From Turnera subulata (Eukaryota > Streptophyta > Magnoliopsida > Malpighiales > Passifloraceae), in assembly GCA_028386065.3 (NCBI GenBank), contig JAKUCV010006876.1:18701-82700 (forward strand): a stretch of 64,000 nt of DNA, in the 5' to 3' direction. This document shows, piece by piece, positions 45,015 through 56,999 of the stretch. The position numbers and the translations under genes were made by a program. Each line of letters begins with the position of its first letter. Within the stretch, counting starts at the first letter, position 1. A model generated the notes under the pieces. That model did not search any database, was not told where the DNA came from, and worked only from the letters and a program-made list of their open reading frames with translations.

Positions 45015-48000
45015 TGTAACGCCCCGAATTTTCGGTATTTAATTTTTATGAAATTTTCAAAATTTTTGGAATTTAAATTACTAATTTGACTCTTGGAGAA
45101 TTCCTGGGTATTTATGATCAAGGGAAACATATTAGTTCCTTGGTGTAATATTTTTAGTGTGGAAATTAATCTTTATTCAGGATTAAAGTAGAAAATTGAG
45201 TATTATTTGTGTTTGTGTTTAAAACACAAGTTTTGGAGTAGTATTGACCAAAACTACGTAGTTTTGGGAAGCCCTGTACATAAAACTCAAGTTTGAATGC
45301 GTTTTGACCAACCCTTTGGGCACGTTGACCTCAGGTGCTGAGAGGACTAAACGACGCCGTTTTGCTAACCAAAACGACGCCGTTTTATGCCTGGCCGAAC
45401 CCTAGGATTACCCTAAGTATAAAATCATCTTTTCATCTCTTCTTCCCACTCTCTTCACTCCCGAGTTCGGCCGGCCACCCCCACAATCTCTCCCTTCCTC
45501 TCCCTCTTCGTTTTCACTCAAAACCCTGCACTTGATGTCTCTTTCTTTCTCTTCTCCTTCTTTTTCTCTTCTGTGTGATTAATCGCGGCCTTCATCTCTT
45601 CCTCCGTTCTCCCCCCCACGAAATCGTCTCCGTCTGCTGCAACGAAGAAGGGGTGGTTCGGAGGTCCGGTGACGGGTCCTTGTGCGGGAACTCGAGGCGC
45701 AGGTCGAGCTTGCCGCCGTCGTTCGCTGCACTCTCTTCGAACCGCCGCCGCCGTAGCCTGCACATCGAGGTTGCGAGCTTAGGTTTAGGGCATGACGAGG
45801 AGGCCTATGTGTGGTTGTCGCCTCGACGCACACGGGTTTGGGAGAGAGGTCGGTGCACGTCGTTCCGGCAGACGTGGCCAGTGGACAAGGGGTCTTGTGC
45901 CGCCGTCGGCTGGGCGTTTGGTGTGCCGAGTTGCTACATTGAGGTCTAGAGGTCGGGGCACGAGTTCTCATTGTTGTCTTTTGCACGGTAAGTCCCGAAT
46001 CTCCTTTCCTCTACCTTCTCTTTTGTTTCGGGCTTGATGTTAATCGGGCATTCATCTCATTTGTTTTGGTGTCGGGTTGTATTGTGTTGTGGAGTTGCGG
46101 GGCCCGTGATGGCTGGTTTGTTTCCGGGTTGCGAGAGGGGTGCTTCGGAGGCGGATGGTGTGTGCAGTGATGTGGGTAGTTTGTTCTTCGGTAGTGGACA
46201 GAACCGAGGCGTGGGCAGATTGTTCCGGTGAGTAACTCCGGCGATTGCCTTGGTGTTCCAATTTGCTTGATTGTGTTTATGTGCTTTAGGAATTGTGTGA
46301 TGTTAGATTGTGTTTTGTTGGAAAGGACATAAACGAGGGTGTGCTTTGCGGGATGAAGGAAGTTCTCCGGCATCTTGGGGTCTTTTCCGGTGATGCTTGG
46401 CCGGAATCCGGCGGGTCGAGGCACTGTTCCGGCAAGACGGTGGCATTCCGGCATTGGAACGGTAATTTCCGAGCAGTGGCGTGCATTACTATTTTTGTAC
46501 AAGTCATGTACTGTGAATGCATTTAGTTTATGTATTATCAGAAAATAAATGATATTAGTGGAAACGTAGTGAGAGGAGTTGAGAGGCACGTGGCAGGAAT
46601 CGTACCGACGTACATAGTATTTTGAGGCCGAAAAATGCTTGGGCTCGGGGGTTCGATGAAAGTATTATTGTGATGGGCCGGGCTTAGGCCCAATTAATGT
46701 CATATTAATTCTATATGGGCTTCTAGGCCCAATAACTAATGATGTGGGCTTTAGGCCCAATGGCTTGTAATTGAGATGGGCTTTAGGCCCAATAAAATGT
46801 AACTAATTAAAATGGGTTTAAGGCCCAATGATTTTGGGGAATGTGCTTTAGGCCCAATAAATGGATATTATTTTAAGATGGGCTTTAGGCCCAAAGGGTT
46901 CTTATGATGTGGGCCTTAGGCCCAGGTATAAAATTGGATTTGAATTTTGGGTTTAGACCTGGGTTTCTTAGTAACGGGTCTAGTGTACGATTAAAGCTTA
47001 AGACGATATCATTGGCATGTATTTGATTTGATTTCCGTGAATAAATATCTTATATGGTATATATGTTCATAGGAGGTTATGGACATGAGGTTGTTGAGGC
47101 GGAACGAGGCTTCGGCTTTCGAGGCAATCTTAATATGGCCAAGGTGAGGACTTATAAACCTTTGTATGCATTACTGCCTACAATGCTCGGTTAACCACCT
47201 TGGTATATAATGTGGTGTTATTTGTTTGGTCTTTAATGCTGTATGCATGCTTGCCTGATGTGCTGCTGTTTGCTATTTGCAAAGTGAATTATGTTGATGT
47301 TACCTATGATGTGGTGTGCCTGATTATGTGGCCTGTTGTTTGATGTGATGTATTGTGCCTGTCTAGTATGACTTGTTTGGTTATGATAAACACATGAGGT
47401 TTAGATTGTGGTTTGTGTGGTGGACTATGGGTTGGGGCCCGGACTTGAGGATAAGATATTAAATTCCACACAACACTGTTGAATCATAACGTATGGTACA
47501 ACTCCTTAAGCGTAATTGAATAACTTACAATAATAATTCTACTGTGGGGCTGTTGACCGGTTGGTTCGAGCGGGAAGTAATACCCCTCGGGATGGCATGC
47601 GGGTTTGCATGTGGGCCTGTGATGGCCGGTTCTACCTCCCTCTTTCTATCTCCCCCTTTCTATCTCCCTCTTTTTCTCTGTCTCTCTCTCTCTATGGATA
47701 TGTTTGGGCTTCGTGCCTGGTTTATTTGGGCTTATGCCTGGTTGTCTCACAAGACGGGACCGAGCTCGACGCACACAGTAGAGGGCCCTAATATAAATAT
47801 TTAAACTTAATAACAAGAAAATAATATAAGTAATGATAAGTGATGGTTTGTAGTCTGATGATCCCTTGCTCTGTGTATTAGGGTTGTTGGTTTTTGATGC
47901 CGGTGTACTTGTAGTTGATTTGTTTTGTATATTATTGGTTTATTTGTCTGCGGTGAGACAGTGGTTGGTCTCACCCCCTCACAGTTTTACACAGGTTAGC

Positions 48001-48323
48001 TGATCGATGATCAGAAGAGCATATCAGCAGGTGGCGGTGCTTTCCTCTCCTCGGGTCGGATCCATAGAATTCACTACACACATGTCATCATTTGTATAGT
48101 CTTCCGCTGCATACTCGTTGTTGTTTAATTTGGTGTATAACTGTTCATTGATTATGTTGTTGATATTGTATCCCGGGTAGAGGGGCATTTTTGTCACTTC
48201 ACATGCTATATATTCTTTAAGGGATGATTTGGGATACGGGTGTCCCGGGAATGATAAGGGCAATTTGGTCAATCCATATTTAATTTATAACTTATATTAA
48301 TAAATTGGGACACGGGTGTTTCA
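45015..48323 (+). repeat. 5' LTR of P
   Basis: TGTAACGCCCCGAATTTTCGG to GGGACACGGGTGTTTCA. AAACGACGCCGTTTT occurs twice at about 45351-45385 and TATAAAA at 45418-45424. A GC-rich transcribed-looking stretch follows with open frames on both strands that I do not regard as genes. A GGCCCA-rich array is at 46673-46925 and a TC microsatellite near 47675. Confidence 0.9.
46673..46925. repeat. TGGGCTTTAGGCCCAAT array in the LTR of P
   Basis: Seven to eight imperfect copies of TGGGCTTTAGGCCCAAT are separated by 15-30 bp of A/T-rich text. Each is an imperfect inverted repeat of GGGC and GCCC. The same array is in the second LTR at about 51134-51390. GGCCCA is the 'site II' motif bound by plant TCP factors. 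Confidence 0.85.
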
Positions 48324-49498
48324 GTTGGTAGCGGAGCAGGCTGTAGTTCCTTGGGGATGTTCTGATATGAAGTGTGATCTTCTGTGCATATGTCTGCTCT
48401 TTTTGTGTCGGTTGTTGCATTTGTGTTATGCATGCATATAGCGAGTTGTCTATGGATCCGGTGGAGGACACGCACCTGCTGAGAGTCGGAATGACCCGGT
48501 ACTGACGTGGAAATGACATGCTTGTCTATACAGCTTAAGCTGTAGCAAAGTTTGTTTTGTGGAATATCCACTACTTTATCAGAGTCGGTGTAGACTCTTG
48601 ATTCTTTGCGTACGTTTCTTGACGGTGTGAGTACACTATTGTTGCTTCTCATTCTGTCGTTGCCGGAAGGTGTTTTCCTACGGACATATGTCTGATAGCT
48701 CTGGAAATGGTACTGGCCAATACAAGTAAGAACCATCGGTTTTGTTTTGGAGTTTATATCTATCAAGAGATGATTTCAGTTGATTCTTGTGACTTTGGTG
48801 ATCTTGGTAATCAGGTTATATGTGGTCTGATCATCTGAGCTGAAGGACTTGAACTTTCTTGACTTGAAGAGTAGAATATAAGCATGAGTATGAGTTACGA
48901 AAGAATGTTTGGGTCATGAGGAGTCTAAGTTTTGGAGTTATAATTATGATATTCCGGTGACGATTCGTCTTTAATGCCTAGGTTATGATCTAGGATTTAT
49001 TTATATCCGATTTTTGGTGGAATTGGTGTGTGAGAGAAAATACATTGAGGTTCAGGTCATGAAATTGGTTATGGATTTTTGGGTTTTGAGGCATTCACAT
49101 CGGGAGTGATGATCATGTTACTTAAGTAACAATTTTGGGTCCGGCTATTGGAGGATATGCTTAATGGATTAAAACATCGAATACATTTGGTTAAGTGATG
49201 ATAAATGAAATGTTTTATGGACTTTAGTATTGATGATATTAATGATGTTCGGAAAGATTCTTGTGTTAGTGCTTTGATCTTAGGTTCTGTTGGTCATGGT
49301 TGACTAAAGTCAATGATTGACTTGGTACATTGGAGTGATTACTTGGAAATGTGATTGAGGGACATGATGGTTCTACTTGGTAGTTTTGGCCAATGGTATT
49401 TTGAAACCGGGTGACACTTGTTTGTGTCAGTTAAGCACTTGGTTGCTTGACTTATTCTGCAAATTTCGAGGATGAAATTTTGTTAAGTGGAGTAGAAC
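48324..49498 (+). other. Non-coding interior of P
   Basis: 1175 bp with only the primer site at the left and the polypurine region at the right. No frame longer than a few dozen codons resembles a retrotransposon protein; a longer minus-strand frame at 48269-48766 runs across the LTR border and has no recognisable domain. Confidence 0.75.
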
Positions 49499-52400
49499 TG
49501 TAACGCCCCGAATTTTCGGTATTTAATTTTTATGGAATTTTCAAAATTTTTGGAATTTAAATTACTAATTTGACTCTTGGAGAATTCCTGAGTATTTATG
49601 ATCAAGGGAAACATATTAGTTCCTTGGTGTAATATTTTTAGTGTGGAAATTAATCTTTATTCAGGATTAAAGTAGAAAATTGAGTATTATTTGTGTTTGT
49701 GTTTAAAACACAAGTTTTGGAGTAGTATTGACCAAAACTACGTAGTTATGGGAAGCCCTGTACATAAAACTCAAGTTTGAATGCGTTTTGACCAACCCTT
49801 TGGGCACGTTGACCTCAGGTGCTGAGAGGACTAAACGACGCCGTTTTGCTAACCAAAACGACGCCATTTTATGCCTGGCCGAACCCTAGGATTACCCTAA
49901 GTATAAAATCATCTTTTCATCTCTTTTTCCCACTCTCTTCACTCCCGGGTTCGGCCGGCCACCCCCACAATCTCTCCCTTCCTCTCCCTCTTCGTTTTCA
50001 CTCAAAACCCTACACTTGATGTCTCTTTCTTTCTCTTCTCCTTCTTTTTCTCTTCTGTGTGATTAATCGCGGCCTTCATCTCTCCCTCCGTTCTCCCCCC
50101 CACGAAATCGTCTCCGTCTGCTGCAACGAAGAAGGGGTGGTTCGGAGGTCCGGTGACGGGTCCTTGTGCGGGAACTCGAGGAGCAGGTCGAGCTCGCCGC
50201 CGTCGTTCGCTGCACTCTCTTCGAACCGCCGCCGCCGTAGCCTGCACATCGAGGATGCGAGCTTAGGTTAGGGGCATGACGAGGAGGCCTATGTGTGGTT
50301 GTCGCCTCGACGCACACGGGTTTGGGAGAGAGGTCGGTGCACGTCACTCCGGCAGACGTGGCCAGTGGACAAGGGGTCTTGTGCCGCCGTCGGCTGGGCG
50401 TTTGGTGTGCCGAGTTGCTACATTGAGGTCTAGAGGTCGGGGCACGAGTTCTCATTGTTGTCTTTTGCTCGGTAAGTCCCGGATCTCCTTTCCTCTACCT
50501 TCTCTTTTGTTTCGGGCTTGATGTTAATCGGGCATTCATCTCCTTTGTTTTGGTGTCGGGTTGTATTGTGTTGTGGAGTTGCGGGGCCGGTGATGGCTGG
50601 TTTGTTTCTGGGTTGCGAGAGGGGTACTTCGGAGGCGGATGGTGTGTGCAGTGTTGTGGGTAGTTTGTTCTTCGGTAGTGGACAGAACCGAGGCGTGGGC
50701 AGATTGTTCCGGTGAGTAACTCCGGTGATTGCCTTGGTGTTCCAGTTTGCTTGATTGTGTTTATGTGCTTTAGGAATTGTATGATGTTAGATTGTGAGGG
50801 TGTGCTTTGCGGGATGAAGGAAGTTCTCCGGCATCTTGGGGTCTTTTCTGGCGATGCTTGGCCGGAATCCGGCGGGTCGAGGCACTGGTCCGGCGAGACG
50901 GTGGCATTCCGGCATTGGAATGGTAATTTCCGAGCAGTGGCGTGCATTACTATTCTTGTACAAGTCATGTACTGTGAATGCATTTAGTTTATGTATTAAC
51001 GGAAAATAAATGATATTAGTGGAAACCGAGTGAGAGGAGTTGAGAGGCACGTGGCCGGAATCGTACCGACGTACATAGTATCTTGAGGCCGAAAAATGCT
51101 TGGGCTCGGGGGTTCGATGAAAGTATTATTGTGATGGGCAGGGCTTAGGCCCAATTAATGTCATATTAATTCTATATGGGCTTCTAGGCCCAATGACTAA
51201 TGAAGTGGGCTTTAGGCCCAATGGCTTGTAATTGAGATGGGCTTTAGGCCCAATAAAATGTAACTAATTAAAATGGGTTTAAGGCCCAATGGTTTTGGGG
51301 AATGTGCTTTAGGCCCAATAAATGGATATTATTTTAAGATGGACTTTAGGCGCAAAGGGTTCTTATGATGTGGGCCTTAGGCCCAGGTATAAAATTGGAT
51401 TTGAATTTTGGGTTTAGACCTGGGTTTCTTAGTAACGGGTCTAGTGTACGATTAAAGCTTAAGACGATATCATTGGCATGTATTTGATTTGATTTCCGTG
51501 AATAAATATCTTATATGGTATATATGTTCATAGGAGGTTATGGACATGAGGTTGTTGAGGCGGAACGAGGCTTCGGCTTTCGAGGCAATCTTAATATGGC
51601 CAAGGTGAGGACTTATAAACCTTTGTATGCATTACTGCCTACATTGCTCGGTTAACTGCCTTGGTATATAATGTGGTGTTATTTGTTTGGTCTTTAATGC
51701 TGTATGCATGCTTGCCTGATGTGCTGCTGTTTGCTATTTGCAAAGTGAATTATGTTTATGTTACCTATGATGTGGTGTGCCTGATTATGTGGCCTGTTGT
51801 TTGATGTGATGTATTGTGCCTGTCTAGTATGGCTTGTTTGGTTATGATAAACACATGAGGTTTAGATTGTGGTTTGTGTGGTGGACTATGGGCTGGGGCC
51901 CGGACTTGAGGATAAGATATTAAATTCCACACAACACTGTTGAATCATAACGTATGGTACAACTCCTTAAGCGTAATTGAATAACATACAATAATAATTC
52001 TATTGTGGGGCTGTTGACCGGTTGCTTCGAGCGGGAAGTAATACCCCTCGGGATGGCATGCGGGTTTGCATGTGGGCCTGTGATGGCCGGTTCTACCTCC
52101 CTCTTTCTATCTCCCCCTTTCTATCTCCCTCTTTCTCTCTGTCTCTCTCTCTCTCTATGGATATGTTTGGGCTTCGTGCCTGGTTTATTTGGGCTTATGC
52201 CTGGTTGTCTCATGAGACGGGACCGAGCTCGACGCACACAGTAGAGGGCCCTAATATAAATATTTAAACTTAATAACAAGATAATAATATAAGTAATGAT
52301 AAGTGATGGTTTGTAGTCTGATGATGTCTTGCTCTGTGTATTAGGGTTGTTGTTGTTTGATGCCGGTGTACTTGTAGTTGATTTGTTTTGTATATTATTG

Positions 52401-52786
52401 GTTTATTTGTCTGCGGTGAGACAGTGGTTGGTCTCACCCCCTCACAGTTTTACACAGGTTAGCTGATCGATGATCAGAAGAGCATATCAGCAGGTGGCGG
52501 TGCTTTCCTCTCCTCGGGTCAGATCCATAGAATTCACTACACACATGTCATCATTTGTATAGTCTTCCGCTGCATACTCGTTGTTGTTTAATTTGGTGTA
52601 TAACTGTTCATTGATTATGTTGTTGATATTGTATCCCGGGTAGAGGGGCATTTTTGTCATTTCACATGCTATATATTCTTTAAGGGATGATTTGGGATAC
52701 GGGTGTCCCGGGAATGATAAGGGCAATTTGGTCAATCCATATTTAATTTATAACTTATATTAATAAATTGGGACACGGGCGTTTCA
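49499..52786 (+). repeat. 3' LTR of P
   Basis: TGTAACGCCCCGAATTTTCGG to GGGACACGGGCGTTTCA; TATAAAA at 49902-49908. Very close to the 5' LTR. Confidence 0.9.
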
Positions 52787-54133
52787 GCAACCATCTCACG
52801 ATCACCAACCCGAGCACTCTCAAACCACAGTGCTAGCAGTAGAAAACCGGGAGCAAGAACTTGTGTTTGATGTGTATCTTTCTTTCTCAAAGAAAGGGTG
52901 TGTAATCTGAAAAACTCAAGTCTCACTCAAGTTTGAAAACTCTCAGCTCTTATGTGTATGAATGGTCTGAATTATTCTCAAGCATAATCAGATTATGCCC
53001 TACACAACACACACCCAACAAAGCATGAGACAATGGCCAACACCTTTGGCCATCATGATTAGGCTTTTGTCTAATCATGTCTCCACTATATCTTAATGGG
53101 ATTACACATTACATGACATTAATTCTGGTTCAATAATTCTGATAATTGTTGAACCAAATAAACCCAAAACGACCCCGGTCCAACCACAATCCAACCATGG
53201 TCCAACCACGGTCCAACTATGAGCTCAGAAACCTGCTCGAATCACGGTCCAACCATGGTTCAACCACCAACTCGAATCAATAGTTCTAAGTGTGTGACCC
53301 TGTAGGCACTTGTGCCGTTTGGCAATAATTGTAAACTCATTTACAATTATAAACAATGAGCGATATCTAGCAACACATCATTGCTACCCAAACGACAAGA
53401 TCAGTATTGATTCATTATATCTCGGAAACATGTCATCGTCCCTTCGTCCCATTATCAAGATCAAACACGAGACATGGAATATGACAATCTCGTATAAGTT
53501 TAATCTACGTTTCTTGATCCCCGAGTTAATTGTGTAAAACGGATACAAGTGATATCACCATATCACATAATCCGGGCATGGCCATGCATTTACAGTTCAA
53601 CTCTATCAAGAAAACCATTTGATAATATACCCGTTATATGGGTTGGACGAATCCCATGTTGATCATACAATACCCACTACACATTCATCATATACCCAAT
53701 GAATACACTTAGGTCTACTCAGTTACGAATAGCCAAGAGTAATATCAAAGCATATGACTCACATGTTGGGAATCTTGATGATTTCAGGTCTAAGGACAAT
53801 ACATATAAGAACCACTAATGAAAATCATATAACGTTCCACGTAGTATTCTTATATCGGGTCGGTCCAGTCCACAAGTTCTCTAACTTGTAGCCGTATGTA
53901 AAATTCATATCTCATATAATTCTCAACATACGCTAGTCTTAATTTATTATTACAACCTATCCATAATAATAATTGACTCGGGACATTTTAGAATATACAA
54001 TATATTCTAGGGTTATAAATATGTGCAAGCGTTTATCACATAAACATATTTATTGGAATAACCTTAATGTATATACATGACAATATACACTCATCCAATG
54101 ATTGGCTTTTGGGCATATTACACTAACATGTAG

Positions 54134-54454
54134 AAACTCATAGGAAGAGTGTCTTTCTTTCTGTGAGAGAAGTCTTGAAGTGAGGTATCTTCAAGCAAGA
54201 GATTAGAGGTTTGTGTGCCTCGAACTCTAGGTTTGTAAACAGTTTGTTAAGCACCCGGAAGCTTAACTTAGATAGTGATATCTTCAGAGAGTCTCTCGGA
54301 GGACTAGATTAGCCACACAAGTTGTGTGCATGTGAACTAGTATAAATTCTGTGTGTCCTTCATTCTTTTAATTCCACACTTATTTCCTGCAAGTTTTCAT
54401 TTTGTCCAAGAAATGCTATTCACCCCCCTCTAGCGTAGGATATCTATTCTAACA
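54134..54454 (+). repeat. 5' LTR of SIRE-type element L, second part
   Basis: Continues from 4746 after removing element I and one TGTAG: the LTR text CTCATAGGAAGAGTG and TCTTGAAGTGAGGTATCTTC matches LTR M in reverse. It ends ATTCTAACA at 54454, followed by a primer site TTTGTAGCGAAGCC. Confidence 0.85.
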
Positions 54455-54509
54455 ATTTGTAGCGAAGCCTAACTCTCTGAAAAACTTAACCATTTGAGAG
54501 AAACTTTCT

Positions 54510-55616
54510 ATTGCTTTTTCAAGTAATTTGTATGCTGGAATCGGTGAAGGACAATCCATCACCCATCCACCTCTCTTCGATGGTGCCAACTACACACATT
54601 GGAAGGAGAGGATGAGAGTCTTCATCTAAGCCAACAACTTCGCTCTTTGGCTAAATATAAAGAACGAAGATCAAATCCAAACAAAGAAGCTTGGTGAAGC
54701 CATCGTGACAAAGACAGAAGCAGAGTACAACGCTGAAGACATTAAGAAAGTTGAAAACAACTTCATGGCAATCAACATGCTCTACTGTGCAGTCCATCCA
54801 GATGATTACCAAATGATTTCGTGCTGCACTACTGCCAAGGAGATGTGGGATATGCTGGAAGTTACCTATGAAGAAACCGACAGCGAGGAAGAAAAAACGG
54901 CCAACCTATGTCTCATGGCAAAGGAAGAAGAGCCGGAAGAGGTAAATACTTCTCACTCAAGTGAAGATTTTACTTTTGAAGAACTGCAAAATGCATTTAG
55001 TGAACTTTATAGTGAATTCATTTCTGCTTCTAAAGTCAATAAGGATTTGAAGAAACAAATCACAACTATAGAAAATGATGTAGAAAAATTGTCAAATGAT
55101 AAGGAGAAGTTGTTAAGTGATAATGAAAAACTTAAGGAAGAAAATAAGTTTTTCAGTAAGAGGAGTGCTAACAAACCTGAGAATTCTTCTAGGGAATGTT
55201 AATCATGTAACTCTTTAAAGGAACAAGTTGAAAAACTTGAAACCACCCTGAAGAAATTCAACACTCCACAAAAGAATTTAAGCTCTTTCTTAGGCAACCT
55301 ACAATTAACTAAACATGGAGTAGGCTTCAAGAATGAACCTAAGAAGAAGAAAATTGATACTAAACCTAGGAAACCTAAGGCTCAACCTAGGGAAAACAAG
55401 GTTAGTAAAGGTTACAAACATAGGCAACATAGTAACTACTACCAACCAAGAAGAATGCATAATCCAAATGTCATTTGTCATTATTGCAATAGAATAGGAC
55501 ATATTGCTCCTGTTTGTTTTACTAGGCATAGGCATTGGGAGCAAGATAAAGCTTATTACCGACATGCTGCTAATACTAAAGGACCTAAAAAGATCTGGGT
55601 ACCAAAATCTCATTAA
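54510..55616 (+). pseudogene. gag of SIRE-type element L
   Basis: The expected start codon reads ATT at 54510-54512 (ATG GCT TCT in M). The frame gives PPLFDGANYTHWKERMRVFI, then a TAA, then LYCAVHPDDYQMISCCTTAKEMWDMLEVTYE. Compared with M, about 190 residues, including the CCHC knuckle CYGCGESGHIKPKC, are missing: LEVTYEETD joins directly to EEEKTANLCLM. A coiled-coil-like Lys/Glu-rich tail follows (54960-55200), a TAA at 55200-55202, and a second knuckle-like motif CHYCNRIGHIAPVC near 55470. The frame ends KKIWVPKSH at 55616. Confidence 0.85.
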
Positions 55617-55770
55617 TTTGTTTGTAGATATGCTTGAAGGCATCAAGCTTATTTTGGTACCTTGATTGCGGATGCTCCAAGGAATTGACCAAAGAAGAAT
55701 CCAAGTTCTTAAATGTGGCCACACTTGATCGATCATTACAGAAATGCGAGGATAAGTGGTAACGTTGAGA
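55617..55770 (+). pseudogene. Protease remnant of element L
   Basis: The codons for WYLDCGCSKELT near 55650-55690 match the SIRE protease start WYLDSGCSRHMT; the active-site Ser of DSG is Cys here. The frame ends within 100 bp. Confidence 0.6.
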
Positions 55771-56130
55771 AATGATCATTCGTGTTTTGTTTGAAACCTT
55801 TTCTATCCTATTTGCATACTTTTAACTGTGCCATTGATGCTTATTTGATTATTCAATGAACATTGAATTCTTACATATTATTCATGTGCAATCATTGGAA
55901 AATATTTTTAGAAGTAAGTTAATTTTTACATGAAGTCAGAAAAATTGGGTAGCAAGTTCTTACCTAAAAATTGCGATCCGAGTGCATAAGATGATTTATT
56001 TTTCACTCAAGTAAAGCATGCAGTTAGTGCATAAATGATCAAGTCGAGTAGCACTAGCCTGTTGGTGAACATTCACAAAGAATCAATTTATCTCACACAC
56101 ATGCTTAACCATAAATATGTTTATTATTAT
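55771..56130. other. Unassigned AT-rich stretch
   Basis: About 360 bp between the decayed protease of L and a poly-T tract. I see no gene, LTR end or repeat; it may be decayed interior sequence of L. Confidence 0.4.
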
Positions 56131-56880
56131 TTTTTTTTTAACGATTGGGTACAACAGTGACAGAGAAGCTATTAGGGTTATTAGCAATGTTAACCCTAAT
56201 ACAATCATTCCACGAGAACCACATTCCACACGAGTTGTTTTGGCCAGGGAGTTCGAACCAGTTCACTGGAGAAAAATGAAGCGGGATGACTCCGTTATTA
56301 TCCCCAGGCTACCATAAAGTTTTTGTGAGGAGAACCATGTTAGGCTTGTATTGGTTCTTCAGGTCTCGCAAAGTTCGTACAAAATCATGAGAGCGCCTAG
56401 TGATTCCGCTGCAGTTCCAAACCAGTAGGCGAACCTTTGGCCAAGTGGGAGGTAAGCCAGTTACTCGCGGAATGCCTGAGCAGTCATTGAAATTTGGTAA
56501 TGACTACCCTCACTCAGAGTCTGGTAAGAAGGCTCCAGCAGAAACTCCTGAAGTCTGTCAGAGATAAAGAACATGATGGTGTTGGCCGAGCCATAGAAGG
56601 AAGCTCGCAAGGTACTTTGGTGCTCCAGGAAGATCGTTTCTTACATAGGGGTGACGAAGAACCTGGATGAGTACAGCTCGTCAACGAAGACCAGACGAGG
56701 AATTCTCCCGAGCACATTCAACAGTTCCTCAGGTTTCTCATTTATTAGGCTATGGGCTAGCCGATTTCTTCTGCCTAAGGAGGCTCCCTCGATAAAGAAA
56801 AGAGATGATGGAGCAAGCATTTTTTGTGGTTTGTGTATCTCACTCTCTTACTGAATCATATTTTCTTTAAGTTCTCTTGA
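56131..56880 (-). mobile_element. LINE-like fragment with terminal poly(A), minus strand
   Basis: On the minus strand, around 56450-56330, a frame reads KVRLLVWNCSGITRRSHDF then VRTLRDLKNQYKPNMVLLTK, which resembles the start of the APE endonuclease of plant L1-type ORF2 (LAWNCRG...KP..V.L.ETK). A second piece, CGMWFSWNDCIRVNI, fits the next endonuclease block. The text ends in a run of A (poly-T at 56131-56141 on the plus strand). The part from 56500 to 56880 has no assignment. The element is a short remnant and inactive. Confidence 0.5.
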
Positions 56881-56999
56881 TTATTGGCTAAACACTGCTT
56901 TGCCTTTTATAGAAAGATGATTATCTATGTTTCAAACTCTAGACCCTACCTGTTCTCGGAAAAATCCAAAAGATTTTTTTCGGTAAATGGTAAAGCAGA

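Larger units (their letters stand above)
45015..52786 (+). mobile_element. Long-LTR non-autonomous element P (LARD-like)
   Basis: 7.8 kb between GCAAC duplications at 45010-45014 and 52787-52791. Two LTRs of about 3.3 kb (45015-48323 and 49499-52786) flank an interior of only 1175 bp. The interior starts with a primer site (TTGGTAGCGGAGC at 48325) and ends with GAGGATGAAATTTTGTTAAGTGGAGTAG, the polypurine region of Tekay/Del-type elements. I find no gag or pol in the interior. The first 400 bp of the LTRs differ at about four positions by eye, and one copy has a 26-bp deletion near 50793, so this is the youngest complete insertion in the window. Confidence 0.9.
4747..54128 (-). mobile_element. 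Tork-type copia element I, minus strand, with nested insertions
   Basis: The outer insertion of the nest lies within the LTR of L, flanked by TGTAG at 4742-4746 and 54129-54133. Its 3' LTR is 4747-6279. Its interior is 6280-6962 plus 18612-21918. Its 5' LTR survives as 9 bp at 21919-21927 and as 44941-45014 plus 52792-54128. Into it went H (6963-18606), J (about 21924-44940) and P (45015-52786). Gene order on the minus strand is gag, protease, RT, RNaseH. Most of integrase and part of RT are deleted, and several stops are present, so it is defective. Confidence 0.85.
44941..54128 (-). repeat. 5' LTR of element I, interrupted by P
   Basis: Minus-strand Tork LTR text is present at 44941-45014 and 52792-54128, split by P between GCAAC duplications. 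The LTR start on the minus strand is TGTTAGTGTAATATGCCC at 54128, next to the TGTAG duplication. The 11-bp repeat is at 53170-53275. About 115 bp next to the primer site are missing except for the nine bases at 21919-21927. Confidence 0.85.

Noticed and set aside
45518..46589. Several overlapping GC-rich frames on both strands in the LTR of P (also 49819-51050, 11074-11967, 26632-27660 and 61042-61769)
   Set aside because: They overlap on both strands, are not conserved in frame between LTR copies and have no domain; they reflect GC-rich LTR sequence.
48269..48766. 165-codon minus-strand frame in the interior of P as a candidate gene
   Set aside because: It crosses the LTR-primer site border, has no domain, and is antisense to the element.
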